64,000 nucleotides of DNA from Mesodorylaimus sp. YZB2_4 (GCA_030248295.1 JASANH010000938.1:2356001-2420000), one strand, 5' to 3'. Positions 12,001 through 25,263 are shown, counted from the stretch's first letter. Notes: generated from the sequence alone by a model not told the origin. Translations and numbers: made by a program.

Positions 12001-13325
12001 CGTCATCAAATCCAGCAGCTTAGCACTTCGGATAAATCAGTGAAAAACGAGTTACAGCAACTGCGTCAGAATAACGAGCAGTTGCAAACGAGGTATATTT
12101 TTTAGTTCAGTTGTTGAGTAACTTGTGAAATATATGCGCTGTTTATATTCCAGAGTGCAAAATTTGGTTCGTGCTCGTCAACAAGATAAGCAGAATATGG
12201 TGACCATGGAGAAGAAATTGGCCGAGGAACAGAAAACCAAAACCCAAGTAGAGCAGCAATTGCAGCAAGAAAGAAAACAGAAAAAGGCAGAGGAAGCTTC
12301 ACGAAGCGCCGCCGCCGCAGCTGCAGCAGTAAACAAGTAAGCTACGAAGTCGGTTTTGTTGGGAATGTTTTCAGGCGGGGTCACTTATCGGACGTGGTAT
12401 AGATACTGTATTTGAAGGGTGTGATGCTAGCAGATTGATAGTGGCCCCTTTTCAGGAACGATTGCACCGAATCTTGCAAGCAACGTCGTCGCGAAATGGA
12501 AGTCCAAGCGAAGCAGCTTCGACGCGATGTGCAACAGCGAGAGGAGCAGTTGGCGCAGCTGGAAAACGAACTTCGCATATTGAGGCAGTTCAAGGAACAG
12601 CACAACACTGATATCCTCATGTCCGCTTTATCAGCCATGCAAGAGAAGAACATGCACCTGGAATCCTCGTTATCTGCCGAAACTCGCGTCAAATTGGATC
12701 TGTTTTCTGCTTTGGGCGAGGCTAAGCGTCAGTTGGAGATCGCTCAGAGTAAGTTATAGAGCTGGCCACGGGATGTGCCTTGAGCTGCTAGGTTCGTGCC
12801 GGATTCTTTCTTCGACTTTGCTGCGGGTTCCGTTTCGTAACGTTTTTATTTATAAAATTTGCTGATGCTAACGACGTCTATATTTCAGGCCAGCTAGTAA
12901 AGAAAGAGCAAGAAACGGATGAAATGCGTCGGCGCTTGAACGAGCGTGCTGGCGATATGTACTTGAATGCGGCTGCAACCTCGTCTCCTCAATCGACAGT
13001 GAGTAGCAGTGTGGTAGGCATGACGTCTCCGTTGACTCCGCCTCCGTCAACACTCGAGGCCTCATCCATGGATATGCTCGGACCGGCTGCTTATCAGACT
13101 GCTTCTTACATGTGAGTTTGAGACCATGCTCAACTGAAAATCTTAATTGACTCTTCGGACTCTTTGTTCAGGACGAATTTGCCCGGTTTGGTGTTCGATG
13201 AACATACGATTAGATCGGATTATGGTGCAATGTCTTTGCTCGCCACTGGAGCTGCTGTTCATGGGCAACAGAACCAAACGGACGCACTTATGCGGTATTC
13301 GCCACCACGTAGTACCAGTCATTAA
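9006..13325 (+). CDS. Macoilin (transmembrane protein 57 family)
   Basis: Twelve exons join in phase: 9006-9085, 9659-9800, 9862-9988, 10050-10179, 10245-10311, 10370-10475, 10538-11417, 11934-12092, 12154-12336, 12456-12748, 12889-13111 and 13172-13325. Exon 1 begins MKRRNVDSAKLRRTLKKNK, the macoilin start. Exons 2-5 encode the conserved membrane-spanning N-terminal half, with DFLLEFRFEYLWPFWLLLRS and YPVVTLGFGVKSYVSYRMRL. Exon 7 is a long Ser/Asn/Gly-rich variable linker. Exons 8-11 are coiled coil, with the family signatures DILMSALSAMQEK and SLSAETRVKLDLFSALGEAKRQLEIAQ split across the exon. Macoilin is an ER membrane protein of neurons that affects excitability and behaviour in other animals. 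Intron 7 is unusually long (516 bases) and holds a 15-base G run. The identification is firm. Confidence 0.97.
11510..11524 (+). repeat. Poly-G tract (15 bases)
   Basis: A run of 15 G lies in intron 7 of macoilin, on the sense strand, so the pre-mRNA would carry it. It sits in the longest coding-region intron of that gene (11418-11933), whose other sequence I do not recognise. Confidence 0.95.
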
Positions 13326-14044
13326 ACGATCGCTTGGAAGCCCGCGCCGCAGAATTTTTAATTTGGTTTCTCAACTGCTTTGGATTTGGCCTCCTGGTTT
13401 TTGCTAGGCTGTAGTTGTTAGTTTCCCTCATCACCACAGTTTTTATGGGCAGCTGTCAAGTTTGGTTTTTTACTTTCAAATACTTTTTCTGTTATTTCTA
13501 AACGTTTTCATTAGAACGGGCGCGGAGCTTGTTTTGGTCATGGGGCGAATGGATGGATGAAATGTGATCGATGAGTGTGCGACGCTGCTTGTCGGCCATT
13601 CTACGATATTACCGTATTTTTAAACCGTGACATAAGTACTCGGCGCCGTTGCTTTTTATTTTGGTAGGCCGGCGTGTTTTATGTACTGTGGACTGTAATA
13701 CGAATATCACGTATTAATTCCAGCCCGTGATATGCTCCTAATCAACTGCGGTTCTGACCATTTGCGCGTGATTAACTTGTGAGCGTGGTACTTTGTGAAT
13801 GTAATTCATCGTGTTCTCGTCAGTTTTTTCAAGCACACCGTTGAAAAACGTGTTAGGGCACTGACCAGTTTATGGTCACATGAAGGCAGCCGAGTAAACA
13901 GCTTTGTTCCGTGTCAGCGCCGTGTTCTGGTGGAGCCGACTCGTGCGGTACTGATATCTGGGGAATAATGCGGACTCACAAATAGAGAGTTGCATTTTCA
14001 GGTCTGGACGAAGTGGGTCAATTAATACTCGTAATCTATTTAGA
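13326..14044. other. Intergenic region between macoilin and eIF1A
   Basis: It contains the macoilin 3' UTR and the eIF1A promoter. I see no coding exon. The exact polyadenylation site is not obvious. Confidence 0.6.
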
Positions 14045-15397
14045 ATGCCGAAAAACAAAGGTGTGCAAGATGGGTGTCCAAGGGAGAATGCCCAACTCCT
14101 TCGTTTTGTGACCCTGCTGTAGTTTTCAGGAAAGGGTGGTAAAAACAGACGGAGAGGAAAAAATGAAAACGAAGCCGAGAAACGAGAACTTGTCTTCAAG
14201 GAGGATGGCCAAGGTAACAGGTAGTGTGCTCTGGTTTCATGAGTGCAGTAGTATGTAACCTTGGGGATAGTCTATGGGAACGGGTTTATTCTTAAAGGTG
14301 AACCGTGGCGTTTGTATGTTCTGCAATGACCAGATGGTGGGCTAACGACGAGGTGATGCTACTGGGTACAACATACCTCCTGGCCACCCATCTGGGCTAC
14401 CTGCTTGTGCTTGGAATTTGACATTCGTTTTGGATCCCAAACGAAAGTCGGAATTCCAAAATAGCCAGAGCCTCGTTTTGACTAAAGCCAGCACGCGGGT
14501 TGGGAAAGCAGCATCATGTCAAGTATGGATGGATGGTGAGATCCATGCAGATGTATGCAGGGTCAAATAGTTCACAAATGACATGCCAGGAAGGCAGTGT
14601 GAAGTTGATCTGAATCCTATACCAATGAATATATGCGGGCAAAGAAACCAGATCGATAGATACATTACCTCCTGAACCCTCCTGAGCGGAACGTGAGCTT
14701 GCCTCACTTTGCTCGGTGTTTTGGATGCTTGAGCTGTTTCGCTTGGATGAGACTTGTAACATGACAGTGAATTGCCATGACTGCCGAAGGTCCCTAGTCA
14801 GTTCCCAGTCGCGACCCCAGTCCTGATCCCAAACGAACCCTAGCTTGGATATCTTGTTTGAGACCTTATTTTCTGCTGTGAACTGGTGGTTTTCAGAATA
14901 TGCCCAAGTCATCAAGATGCTTGGCAATGGTCGGCTTCAAGCATATTGCTTCGACGGTGTGGCTCGCATGTGTCATATTCGAGGCAAATTAAGAAAAAAG
15001 GTGAGTCATTGCCTGAGCTTACTGTTAATTAGATATTAGTGCTCTGCTCTCTTAGATTTGGATCAATACCGGTGACGTCATATTGATCGGATTACGAGAT
15101 TACCAAGACAAGAAGGCCGACGTAATCTTGAAATATAATGCCGACGAGGCGAGAAATCTAAAGTCGTATGGAGAATTGCCCGAAAACGGTATGTTGGCTT
15201 GCGGGCTTGCATTAATCGGGTTTACTTTTTGATTTGCTTTTTCAGCCAAGATTAACGAAGGCGGGGAAGACGAAGATTTCGGTATCGAGTTTGCCGATAT
15301 GGGATTGACCGAGTTGGCCGTCGAAGAAGATGATGAAGCGGAGATATCGGAGGATTCCGAAGAAGAAAGCAGCGACGACGAGCAGCCGAGTAAATAG
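14045..15397 (+). CDS. EIF1A: Translation initiation factor eIF1A
   Basis: Five exons (14045-14060, 14130-14213, 14897-15000, 15056-15188, 15246-15397) encode 162 residues. The order is the basic start [27 protein letters not shown], then the OB-fold ([37 protein letters not shown]), then an acidic tail. eIF1A binds the ribosomal A site in the 43S complex and promotes scanning and start-codon choice. The OB core is almost identical to other animals. The tail is longer than usual (human protein 144 residues) and very rich in Glu/Asp, ending SSDDEQPSK. Intron 2 is long (683 bases); the others are short. No other candidate fits. Confidence 0.98.
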
Positions 15398-18300
15398 TGA
15401 ATTTGTGGTTGACGAGGAGAATGGGAGCACTGTAGCCGCTGTATCGTTCTGAGAAGATCAGAAACCTTGCAGATTGTCTTTTGATTCCTTTGAGTTGCTT
15501 GAGGGACAGGGACTAAATGTATATTGCCTTCAGCTCCACCATGGCAGAAGTACAAAGACTGGAAAGCGATGTAGGTGTGCTCTGGCGGCCACACGACACT
15601 GAGCTAACTAATGAATCGTACCAACTTTCGTTCTTGTCACCTCGTCGGAGAACCGAATTGTCCAAGTGAACTGGCAGAGACATTCTCTGCGATTGATCGT
15701 TACTCGCAAAGTGGCGGCTGGACGAGTTTTGATAAACGCGAAAACTCGGTCGGTGTGCGACACCGAGCACCATGTCATGATCTCGTGATTGATTGGCTGG
15801 CGCCAAGCGAGCAATGGTCGGCCATGAAATACGATCCGCGTGCGATACGCAACAAATTCTATGCGGCAGCTTTTTCATAAACTCTGACTGCAAGTTTAAT
15901 GGTGTTTGGGTTTGGGAGAGGAGCGGCAACTGCCATCAAAAGCGCGGCTTGTTTTTCACTTTCTTTGCCAATGGCTTGTTTGTTAGCTATGATACAGTCC
16001 GGCCGAGTCGCAGCCTCGGATGGGCCCAGCTGATAGGACCACTGCACTTGGATACCTGGCGCCTCGAACCCAGGCCCAGTGCAAATACTCAACTCAAGGC
16101 AATAGGTCAGGTTCAAAAAAGTTTGCCGCCATTTTTCAATTGCACTCATGAATTTGAGTTGAGACGATTTTTGAAAAGCGATTTAGACTACCGTAACCAA
16201 TAAAGGAAACTCTAATTGAGGTAAGTTTGCAAAAGAGGCATCCTTGAGCGGTGACGATGCGTGAGACCGGAAACGATGAAGAAAAAGAGTTTCGTGTGAA
16301 TAGACTCGGAATTCCTCGCGCGCTCCACTTGTATGCGAAAATGGCATAATGCGGCCTCGAATTGGTCAGGAAAAAACTTGTATTCTCATGCAGCCCGTAC
16401 TGTATACGGTCACAGTGCATCATGGAAGGAAGTGGTGGCGTAGGCGTTTTTGGGAAAAAGAGGCGATTGTAGAATTGAGCGTAGTAGTTTTATAAACACG
16501 CTCCTATTCTCATGCACGTCCTTACTCGGGGCCATGGAAGTTGACAAGGTCGGTGAAGTGAAAAGTCTGAAAAGCATTCGTTGAGAATCGGATAATATGC
16601 GCATAGACCAAAGGACGACTAGTTTGCTCGAGGTCTTTTTAAAGGCCAAATGATTGGCCAAAAACGGTCCACCTCCGCCCTGTCAAAAATTACAACCTCT
16701 TTTATGTCCAACTAACACGATCGAAACGGCCAACTCTCAAGTGCCTGCCAATATAAAAAGACTTTTTCTCAACTCGACAATGTCTGCTCATGCGAGAATT
16801 TATCCCAATCCTCTTTTATAACTACTAAAAAGACACCAATTTTCTTTCAGCCGTTCCAAATCGATGACAAAAATCACGCTTTTTTGACACTTTTCAAAAA
16901 ACTGTGGTTGTCTGCTGAGTTTTGATAGCCAACTAGGAACTATGTTTTTATGGCAGCAGATGTGATCGAGTAGGAAACAGGAGACGAGGTCTGACCGATC
17001 GACTTTCTGGTCAATAAAAGAGCAAACAAACCAACATCTGCGCTTTTCAAGGGGCTAATTTCAGTGTCCATCTCGGACCCGTCCATCGCCAAATTCAAAA
17101 TTGCACTGCAGCAACAGTTGTCGATGGTTCTGGTTTGAGTGAGACATAAGTTGTTGTTTTATTAGCCCCAGTTCGCTCGGAGTGGTTGATGAATCTCGGT
17201 CGAGCCAGTTAATGCGTCATCATTGGGTTGTCATCGTGCCCAATTTTCCCACACCCTCATGTCGAGCTCGAGTCACTCGTTCTATTCCCCGGGCGACCAT
17301 TTGGTTAAGTTGCGAGCGTGGGGTGAGAAAGTTTGTGCTGCGCGCTTGGAAGACCATTTAGAACATGGACAGAGTCGGGTCTGCGAGTTCTTATGTTCTT
17401 GTTTCTCTCGTCTCCTGCTCGCAAATCGTGTCAGTTGAGCTGTAAATCAGGGGGTTCAGGAGGGCGCATTGGTTGCATGATGTGTGTGTTTATGATGGCT
17501 GGAACGTGAGAAAATAACTTTGCCTCGTTCAACTTCTCGTGCTGGGAGTCGCATTCTCTAAATGGAGACACTAAATGATACATTCTGCAGAAGCGAGGTG
17601 CACGAGTGAAAGTGAGCATGGCCTCTAGTCTTTGAGGCGTGCTTCGGGGTCACTCCTCTGTGCCTGCCCTTTCCCATCGTCGCACCCTCTGCTGTCAGGA
17701 TCACTGGTGACAAGCGAGGTTTAGCTGAGTCGAGGCACTGCTAGACTGGTGCCGATTGTGGCACACCCCGATTCGCCGAGTCGAGTCCAGACGACCGCCC
17801 GCTGCAATGTAACTCCTTATACACCCTTTCAGTGGCACCTAATTGCACGGGCAGGTGCGCGTTTGTCAAAATCGGTCAGCAACGGGTGATTTAGCCGCGA
17901 TCGTCGTGGTCAGGGTTGTCAACAAGGCAGATTGACGTGCAACAGGGGGGCCGTTTTGCCGGCAGCTGTCCTCGGTTGTTGGACTGTATGATCGACCTTG
18001 CTCCTGGTCGTTCGATGAGGTCGTTGTGTATTGTTGGAGGCGGGACACCGTGTTGCACTCTTGCTCATCATTATCCGAGCGGGGGGTTTTGTTATTTTGA
18101 CGCAATCCAATGCAGCCCCCGCCTCGGTGGTCGAGCCCCTTTTCCTGTCAAAGGGACGCGACCGTTTTCTCCAAAACGCGCTCCACTTGCGCCAAGGGTC
18201 TACTGTAATCCCTAATGCCTAATGCGCTTTACTACTGACGCATGTCAACAGGCGCAGAGAAATATCCAATATAACATGATGACAATGGGGCCTTGGCCAC

Positions 18301-21012
18301 GATCGAGTCAACGTAATTTTCATGCCACAGACAGGGCCGTTACCGAAATTTCTTTGCAACCTATTACCGATCTCTTTTCCATTCGAAAGCGAATGCCGAA
18401 TCCGAGAATACAATGACCGCCTCGACTTTTCGGCCTCACTCGCTACCGATAGACTTTTTGAAAAGAGCTGCCCGAGCGAGGTTATTCAGGCAAATGGCCG
18501 CCGTTTCAACCAGCACAATAGCCATCAGTTCGATGACTGTAATCACGCGGCGCAACGCGGTTTATTCGCCTTATATGTCCGTTTGTCCGTAAACACCTTG
18601 TCCGCAAATAAGGTCTTCTCTGTCCGCGCTCTTATCTCATCACTGCGGGGTCAATGATTTCCGCAGGCCCCAGCTGTCACGTGCAACATGCTGACAGCTT
18701 GCAATCAAGAACTACTCTCTCTGACACGACATGTTTTGACCAGTTTTTTTAGGTAATACTCAGTTTTATGAAGGTTAACTTTTTTGGAGTCGCGCGAGTG
18801 TCAAAGTGGGGCGCTGCGCATGGCGTCAGTGTTGGAACAGGGCCGACTATGATAGTGTCAACTTTTCGTCGCATCTTCGTCGGCAGAACCGGGTTCACTT
18901 TTCGGTGCTCAGTCATTTGCCTCGGGGGCGTCGATCGTAAATATAGAAAATAGACGTACATACGTGGTTCGGCGGCGTCGGTGAAACGGAACGAGCTGAG
19001 CAGATGGTGGAAGTCTGTCCGCCCAGTACCTCGGAAACGATACATGCCCAGTTGAGGCTTGACCCTGATTGTAATTTCTGCTCTTATTTTCAATCCCACT
19101 CACCTACTAACTATTGGTCCTTTTGGCAGGTTGATCATAAAAGCTTAGCAGAAGGCTTCTGAGTGGTTTTTTGAGCACGCATTTCCGGTTTTCTATCGAA
19201 TGCGAATGGTGGCGCCGGTCGGGCGTGAAAAACATGCTGCTGTGCTGGTAGGCTTGAAAAAACTTAGTGACGGCGGCCAAGGTAGGAAGGAAACGGTCGT
19301 CGTCTGTCTCGACGATTCATACTGGCTTGGTGAATTCATTGCCTCTTGCGTCTAGTCGTTTTTTTCTTGACGTTCAGACGATTGTTGATGGCTATTAAAA
19401 ATGCATTCGTTTCGTCAACAGGGGCAGATGACACCCACGGCAGCCTTTTCGTATGATAATCGGCTTAGGCTTGAAAAGGACTCTTTTTTCGTGCACCAGG
19501 CTTAGTGACCATTGCGCTTAGGCGGATGTGTGTCACGGTTTTGAATTTGGTAATCAACTGCTTTCTCGGCCAGACCCCCTCCGACGCCCATCTTGGGACG
19601 AGTGACGCCGGTACATCCACGCACGGAACGTGGCCATCTAGTGCGAGGATGAAGCAAATCCCGACGTTTGGCCAAGGGCTTTTCCCAACAGTGACCCGCT
19701 CATCGTCTGTTCATGCAATAATATTGATCTATCAGATATGCCGGACGCAACAGCCGGCCGACGGCGAGGTCGCGTCGTCGAACGGCAGCTGCGCGCGGTG
19801 TCGCGTGGCCTTCCGATTATGGAACCGCGAACCAGGGGGAAGCCCGTTTGCACCTGCTCTCCGGGGGCAGCCCGTCTTTGCTACTCTTCAACTGTCAACC
19901 CAAACACGCATCATTTCTTGCAGATATTTCTGTTTTTCGTGGTGTGACGAGGCCGGGCAGATGGTGTTTAGGGTATCAGTGTCAGAAAAGTTTTGCTTTT
20001 CTATTTTTCTATCGATGCAGGTGCAAAAAAGTTGGCCCTTATGAAGTGTTGGCATCTATTGGGCTTGACGTTGGTCTTTTCCATGTTGCAGTGGCGGGCG
20101 AGTGCTGTTGTTTTCTGCGCCTGCTCGAGTCCATATTATATAAAGGCTGCTGGTGCTAAATCTGTTACGGTGAAAGAATGAGAGTGGTTGGTTTTGGCAA
20201 CAAACGGCTACTGACGGTGCAGTGTTTGCTTTTTTTATGTTCCCCTCCGTTTTCGTCGCATCTGGCTTCGGACACGCGAGCAGCATGTCCGTACCTTCGA
20301 CGGTTCTATATCTGGCATTTTCCCGATATATGTACCTAGGCCGGGTTTTCCAAAACGGTTGGCGCCAATGCGAGAATCTGTATTGTATACATAGCGCAGC
20401 TCGTCTTGCAACGCGCTTCTGCGTCTGCAGAAAAGGAACTGTTGGCCAAAAAGAGAAGCTGTTAGGTATTGTCGTCAAATATAGCCCAGCCACGATCGTG
20501 AGATAGGCAACGTATGGCACTGCCTCCCCTCCTGTTTTCGCTTTTTGCCAACACCGCCGTTTTTGCAGAACACGTGGGCGGTCACAAGGACCATCCAGCA
20601 ACCGACCACCAGCTGCACTTGTTGAGCGCGGTCCTATGGTCAACGCGGCCCCTTTACCTGTGGCGCGTGTGCATATTTTGTTCCCGTCGACCTCGACCGT
20701 TGATAAGTAGCCAATTAATGATGAGCGTTTCGTCTCGCTCACCCTTTCACGCAAATTGAACCATCTGAGCGTCTTCGAGGCCGTCCTCGCCGCGGGGTAT
20801 CGTAGGCGGCATGCATCCGACGCGGCCGGCCAATGGCAAAGCGACCCGCCCTGGCGCAACTGCCTAACCGCCGCTTCGGCCCCGAGTTTTCCATTCGCTT
20901 GTTTTACGGCGAGCGGTGCGGCGTGGTGCCGAGGTCCCTATCACGCACTGTGTAATTTGTCCTTCTATCTCTTTACAGTCTCGTCTTCGCTTTTTCTGTC
21001 TTCTTTTGAAAC
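15398..21012. other. 5.6 kb gene-free region upstream of SoxC
   Basis: Several open frames exist on both strands, some over 150 codons (for example near 19505-20044 and 20056-20859), but they are Arg/Cys/Ser-rich shadows of moderately GC-rich DNA with no recognisable domain, no matching splice-linked neighbours and strong overlap on opposite strands. I therefore call no gene. By its position, the tract most likely carries the SoxC promoter, distal control elements and possibly an untranslated first exon. Confidence 0.55.
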
Positions 21013-22552
21013 ATGGACGACGGTGAAACAAAATTGACGACGGCCAGTATGATCGCCGATGATGGCTATTCGGTGTTCGGTTCCTTGAAAGTGGACAAGC
21101 ATTCCCGTACTCCTTATACGGATGCTACTAATTGCAAAAAGGCAACTAATCATATTAAACGACCTATGAATGCGTAAGTTTACAAAGTTTTATTTCGAGT
21201 CATTGCGTAATGTCTTTTCGAAAGGAAGTTGGGCGGGCTGGTGGGCGGGGTGAGACGTAAGATGGCGACGGGAGATAAAGGAAAGCGTATCCTTTTACAG
21301 ATTCATGGTATGGTCTCAAATCGAGCGTAAAAAGATCTGCGATAATACGCCCGAAATGCACAATGCGGAAATCAGCAAACGACTGGGACAACGTTGGCGG
21401 CAATTGACGGACGAGGAGAAACAGCCGTACATCGAAGAAGCCGAACGATTGCGTGCTCTGCACATGATGGAATTCCCCGATTACAAGTATCGTCCCAAGA
21501 AGAAACCCAAGCCCGTAACTTCAACAACGTCCAAAGTCAGTTCGCCCGTGCAACAAGTGCAGCGCGGCAAGATCACACTGCATCAAGTCGATACGAGTGG
21601 CAAAATTGGCAAGCGTGTCCAATCCGGTACCTATTTCAGTCCTACGCGTCGCCCCGCCAGTTCCATGTACCAATATCAGCCGATGCGTACAGGCTATGGA
21701 GCCTATTCGAGTGCTATTCCGAACGAAGGTGGAATGAATCAAGAACATTCGTCGGCCTACCGTATTGATGCCATGATGAAAACAGAGCCGCCCTCGCCGC
21801 CAGTTGCCTACACGCCTAATTGTAAGTCGAGCACGCGTTCAATGGAACCACCAAATTCGACTGCTAATTGTTTCGTGCCGATCACCGATTTGGCAGTGAA
21901 TCGAGCCTTTTACCATTCTCAAATGCCGCCTCAAGAAATGAACATTTACCGATCAACTGTTCCCGGAGCCGTATCGTCTCCTCCTCAAGCCGCCGATATG
22001 AACCCGCAGACACCAGATTCTGGCGTTTACGATGATTATTATCCGTCATCGACAGCAGCAGATCTGCATCATTTGCATCATTACGATGCCGCCAATAATG
22101 CTTTGCCAGTTTTCACTCATCGCCCGACTCGGTATCACCCCTATCAACAATTCCAACCTCCCAGTCCGCTGGCTCAGAAGCCCACGCCGACTTCCACGTC
22201 TCCGTGCAACTCTTTGATCGGCAGCTCGGTCGGACGTGGCTTCGATGCACTGACGATCAACGTGAACGTGAACAATGGCTTGGATAGCAAGGATTCGATT
22301 TGGCTGGACGATGATTCGAGATCGGTGAGCACTGGCAGTGGAACTAATCAATCATCCGGTACTGCTTACGCTAACCACATGGACCTAGCGATAAATGGCG
22401 GCGTAGATACGGCCTCGTTCCCCGCCAGTTCTGTGGTCGATTTGGATTCGATTCAGCACGCCGATCTGCTTCCACCAATTAACGGGTGGCAGTTTTCTTC
22501 GTACAACATCTCCGACCCCTGGAGTGCCGTCTTGGGCGATGGGCAACTATAA
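21013..22552 (+). CDS. SoxC-group HMG-box transcription factor (Sox4/11/12 type)
   Basis: Two exons (21013-21173 and 21301-22552) encode 470 residues. The HMG box spans roughly residues 48-125: [21 protein letters not shown], then [17 protein letters not shown], then [20 protein letters not shown] with a basic extension. The IER...[11 protein letters not shown] and FPDYKYRP(K/R)KK words are typical of group C. Sox boxes bend DNA at AACAAT-like sites, and SoxC proteins act in neuronal and epithelial differentiation. The remainder is Ser/Pro/Asn-rich, ending in an acidic, aromatic tail ([11 protein letters not shown]) that may be the transactivation region. The one intron falls inside the HMG box, between the Ala and Phe codons of PMNAFM. 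Vertebrate SoxC genes lack introns, so this split is lineage-specific. Confidence 0.93.
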
Positions 22553-24344
22553 ATGAACGAGTGGCAACTGGTAATCATGTACTTTTTCATATATTTCGCC
22601 ATATTATGGTAAATTTAGGTTTCCTGTTTTTGTGACGGTGAGCGGCTGTATATGTTAGATGCGCAAGATCAGTATACGCTTTATTGCCAATACTGGCCAG
22701 GTTCTTTTGGAATTTCTTATATTTGACCTTGAACGAAATCTTTCTAAATCCCATTTCCTTGAAGGCAGCCGTTTTGTTCCAGTTTTGGACCAGTTTTTTT
22801 ACGAGTAGTGCTTGAACCAAGATGTCAGGGCATTGCGATTAAGCGGTGTGAAAATTTGGCCAGTGTCCATTCCATTTGCGTGTAATGTTGTTTGTCTTGT
22901 AACGCGTCAACTCTTGGGGGTTTGGGCGTCTCTTTTACTTTGGTCATTCTATATAAGGATTTTAGGCAACTTCCATAATAACCCGCATGAGTGCCTGACT
23001 TTCCATTCCGCTGATGCCAACGGGCCATGTTCTTCCATTTTGCTAATGATAACATTTTGACTAGTCTTGGCTCATTCTTTTTTCAAGCAGGTGCAAAATT
23101 TAGTGCCTTGTAGACGAATAGGACATCATGTGTAAAATTTTTTCGGCCAATGTCTACCTGCCGCTCCTTGAGCCGACGGCGGCTGCTTTTGGTGTCTATG
23201 GAATCATTAGGAAAGTAATGACAGCACCTGTCTCATTGGCCCGAGAAACCTTTTGGTCGCGTGCGCTGGACTTACATTCGTTTTTTAAACTTTTAACTCC
23301 TTTCTTCTTGCCGCCAGCCACTAACACGCCTGGCGACAACCTTCTCAAAAAGATGACGGCCTGTTTTTTTGTCGTAGTGTTGTAAGAAAGTGACTTGTTT
23401 TCGCTCAGCGAACTTGTATAGGCGTTTGGTTGGGTGAGACTTTCGCAGCAGGACAGGAAGTTTCGGCGGCGTGTTTTTGAAAATGCTTTGAATGTCTAGG
23501 CTTAGATTTGAAAGAAATTCGCGCGTGTGATCGATGTTATGTCGATGCTGTTTACTAGTGTCGCAATTTTTGTGCCTGAGTCCATGTTAAAAACTAGATT
23601 TACTGACTCGAGACGACGGTTTGCATTCTTGAAGTGTCTACGACGTTTCTTTTTTTGCTTTGGATCATGGCTTTTCGATGTTCTAAGATGAGTTGACTGA
23701 TTGCTATCCTTTGTGGGCATGCGTCTGTTACGTAAGCGATTTCGTTTACTTTTTTTGCTTTCTAGATTGGGCTTTACTATCGCTCTTTTGCAATGCATTT
23801 TAGAGTGCGTTGGTGTACATAGTTACTGTGAGAATAGGGGTGGCTATATTGCACGTGTGGCGCACATAGTATGGATATGCTAATAAGAGTGCTATTATGA
23901 TATGCAGACGTGAAATCATATTTATTGGCTCGCAATAAGCTTATGTGACCAAGTCGCATCGCGATACACATGCTGATAGGCTTGCACTGCTGCGATGCGC
24001 CTGGTGTGACATTGTTACTGTGGTGATATGGGATGATTATTGCTTTGTTGCATAATGGGATAGGAATACGCTGGGAATGAAAGAATACAAATTTGGGTTT
24101 TTAGTATTGGTCACATGGGAAATATGCATCTAAAACTAGGACCCCATTGAACACGCATCTTGTCGACCTTGCACATTGGCCTAGTCGAATAAACGCTCAT
24201 AGTCACTCTTGAAACTAGCAGAGCGCCATATGATCAGTGTACGGTCGAGTGGAGTTAAAAAGGCGAATCAGACGAACGTCTCATCGCCGGCCTGTTCAGG
24301 TGCGTACAAAAATGCACTCGTACCTGACTGCGCCCCCTCTCGTC

Positions 24345-24400
24345 TCGCTGCCGACCATCTGCTCAATGACTGTCGAACTAGACGATCATTGCTGGCCGTG
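24345..24400 (+). repeat. Single dispersed copy of the 118 bp GC-rich repeat
   Basis: The stretch shares CGCTGCCGACCATCTGCTC, then ACTGTCGAAC and GATCATTGCTGGCCG, in the same order as the tandem repeat at 36120-36415. This shows that the tandem unit belongs to a dispersed repeat family. Confidence 0.75.
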
Positions 24401-24481
24401 GTTTATTGCTAGGTAGGGGACGGGGGCAGGAATGTCTGGCCCGGATTACTTATTAGTCTCTTTACAGCTCTCGCCTTCTTA

Positions 24482-24498
24482 GGGGGGGGGGGGGGGGG
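24482..24498 (+). repeat. Poly-G tract (17 bases)
   Basis: An uninterrupted run of 17 G in intergenic DNA, about 80 bases after the dispersed GC-rich repeat copy. Confidence 0.95.
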
Positions 24499-25183
24499 CT
24501 AGGTGGTGGCCATGCGAATCCGACAAGGCGCGGATGATTCGATTCGTGTACGATAACGGGCCTTATTCGTCTTCGTTTCCTGCGTGAGTGGCCGCGGGCG
24601 CAATGTCGCCAAATTAGACGTTGCACAACGTCTGCTGTGTCGCCGATGACTTGTCGATCTCGATTGCGATCAGGCGAAATACATTAATACGTCCCAGGCG
24701 AGAAGGCACACTCGCCCAGCGCCAGAACTTTATAATCTGTCCAAGGTCATCGTCGTGAGTGGGAAAACGTCCGGTTTCCCATGCACGTGTTCAGAGTCTA
24801 TTAGACACAAGTATGGCAAGAAGTGCGACTGGCCCGGAAGTGGTGAATCGACTCGACGATGCCGCAGTAGGGACGGGAAAATGCATGACGGACGAACAGC
24901 ACACGCCCAGTCTCTACCTACTGATGAGTCAGAGAAGACGAAAAGCCAAGCAGGATGCAAGCTTGTTGTCGCTCCTAAGGAGATGCAGCATGTCCTGTGC
25001 AAAGGGCGATTCGTCGATGTATGCATCACTTGAGGCAAGTAGCAAGAATCGGCCTGTCTACAGTACTGTAATATGACCCTGCACTGGGGAAAGTTGCGTG
25101 ACGGACAGGGCCTCCTGCTAGGATCTCCATCAAGATCTGATAGATCTACTTACTGTGGTAAATTTGAGTCTATCCATCTGATC

Positions 25184-25263
25184 AGGCGAGTGTTCGACTC
25201 GCGGCCTGGTAAATCATTTTGTGTGTAATGAGTCCCTTCATCCTCGATGAACCATAAACATGA
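25184..25263 (+). mobile_element. SINE fragment, family A (5'-truncated)
   Basis: It begins at the B-box (GCGAGTGTTCGACTCGCGG) and carries the body words TAAATCATTT, GTCCCTTCA and CCTCGA, ending with ATAAACATGAG. It matches the second half of the copy at 4851-5022 with several substitutions, and lacks the A-box half. Confidence 0.75.

Noticed and set aside
19505-20859. Several long open frames upstream of SoxC on both strands
   Set aside because: They overlap each other on opposite strands, are Arg/Cys/Ser-rich, contain no domain and have no in-phase splice neighbours.
24740-25080. Overlapping open frames on both strands around 24750
   Set aside because: They show no domain, no splice context and mutual overlap, in a repeat-rich gap.
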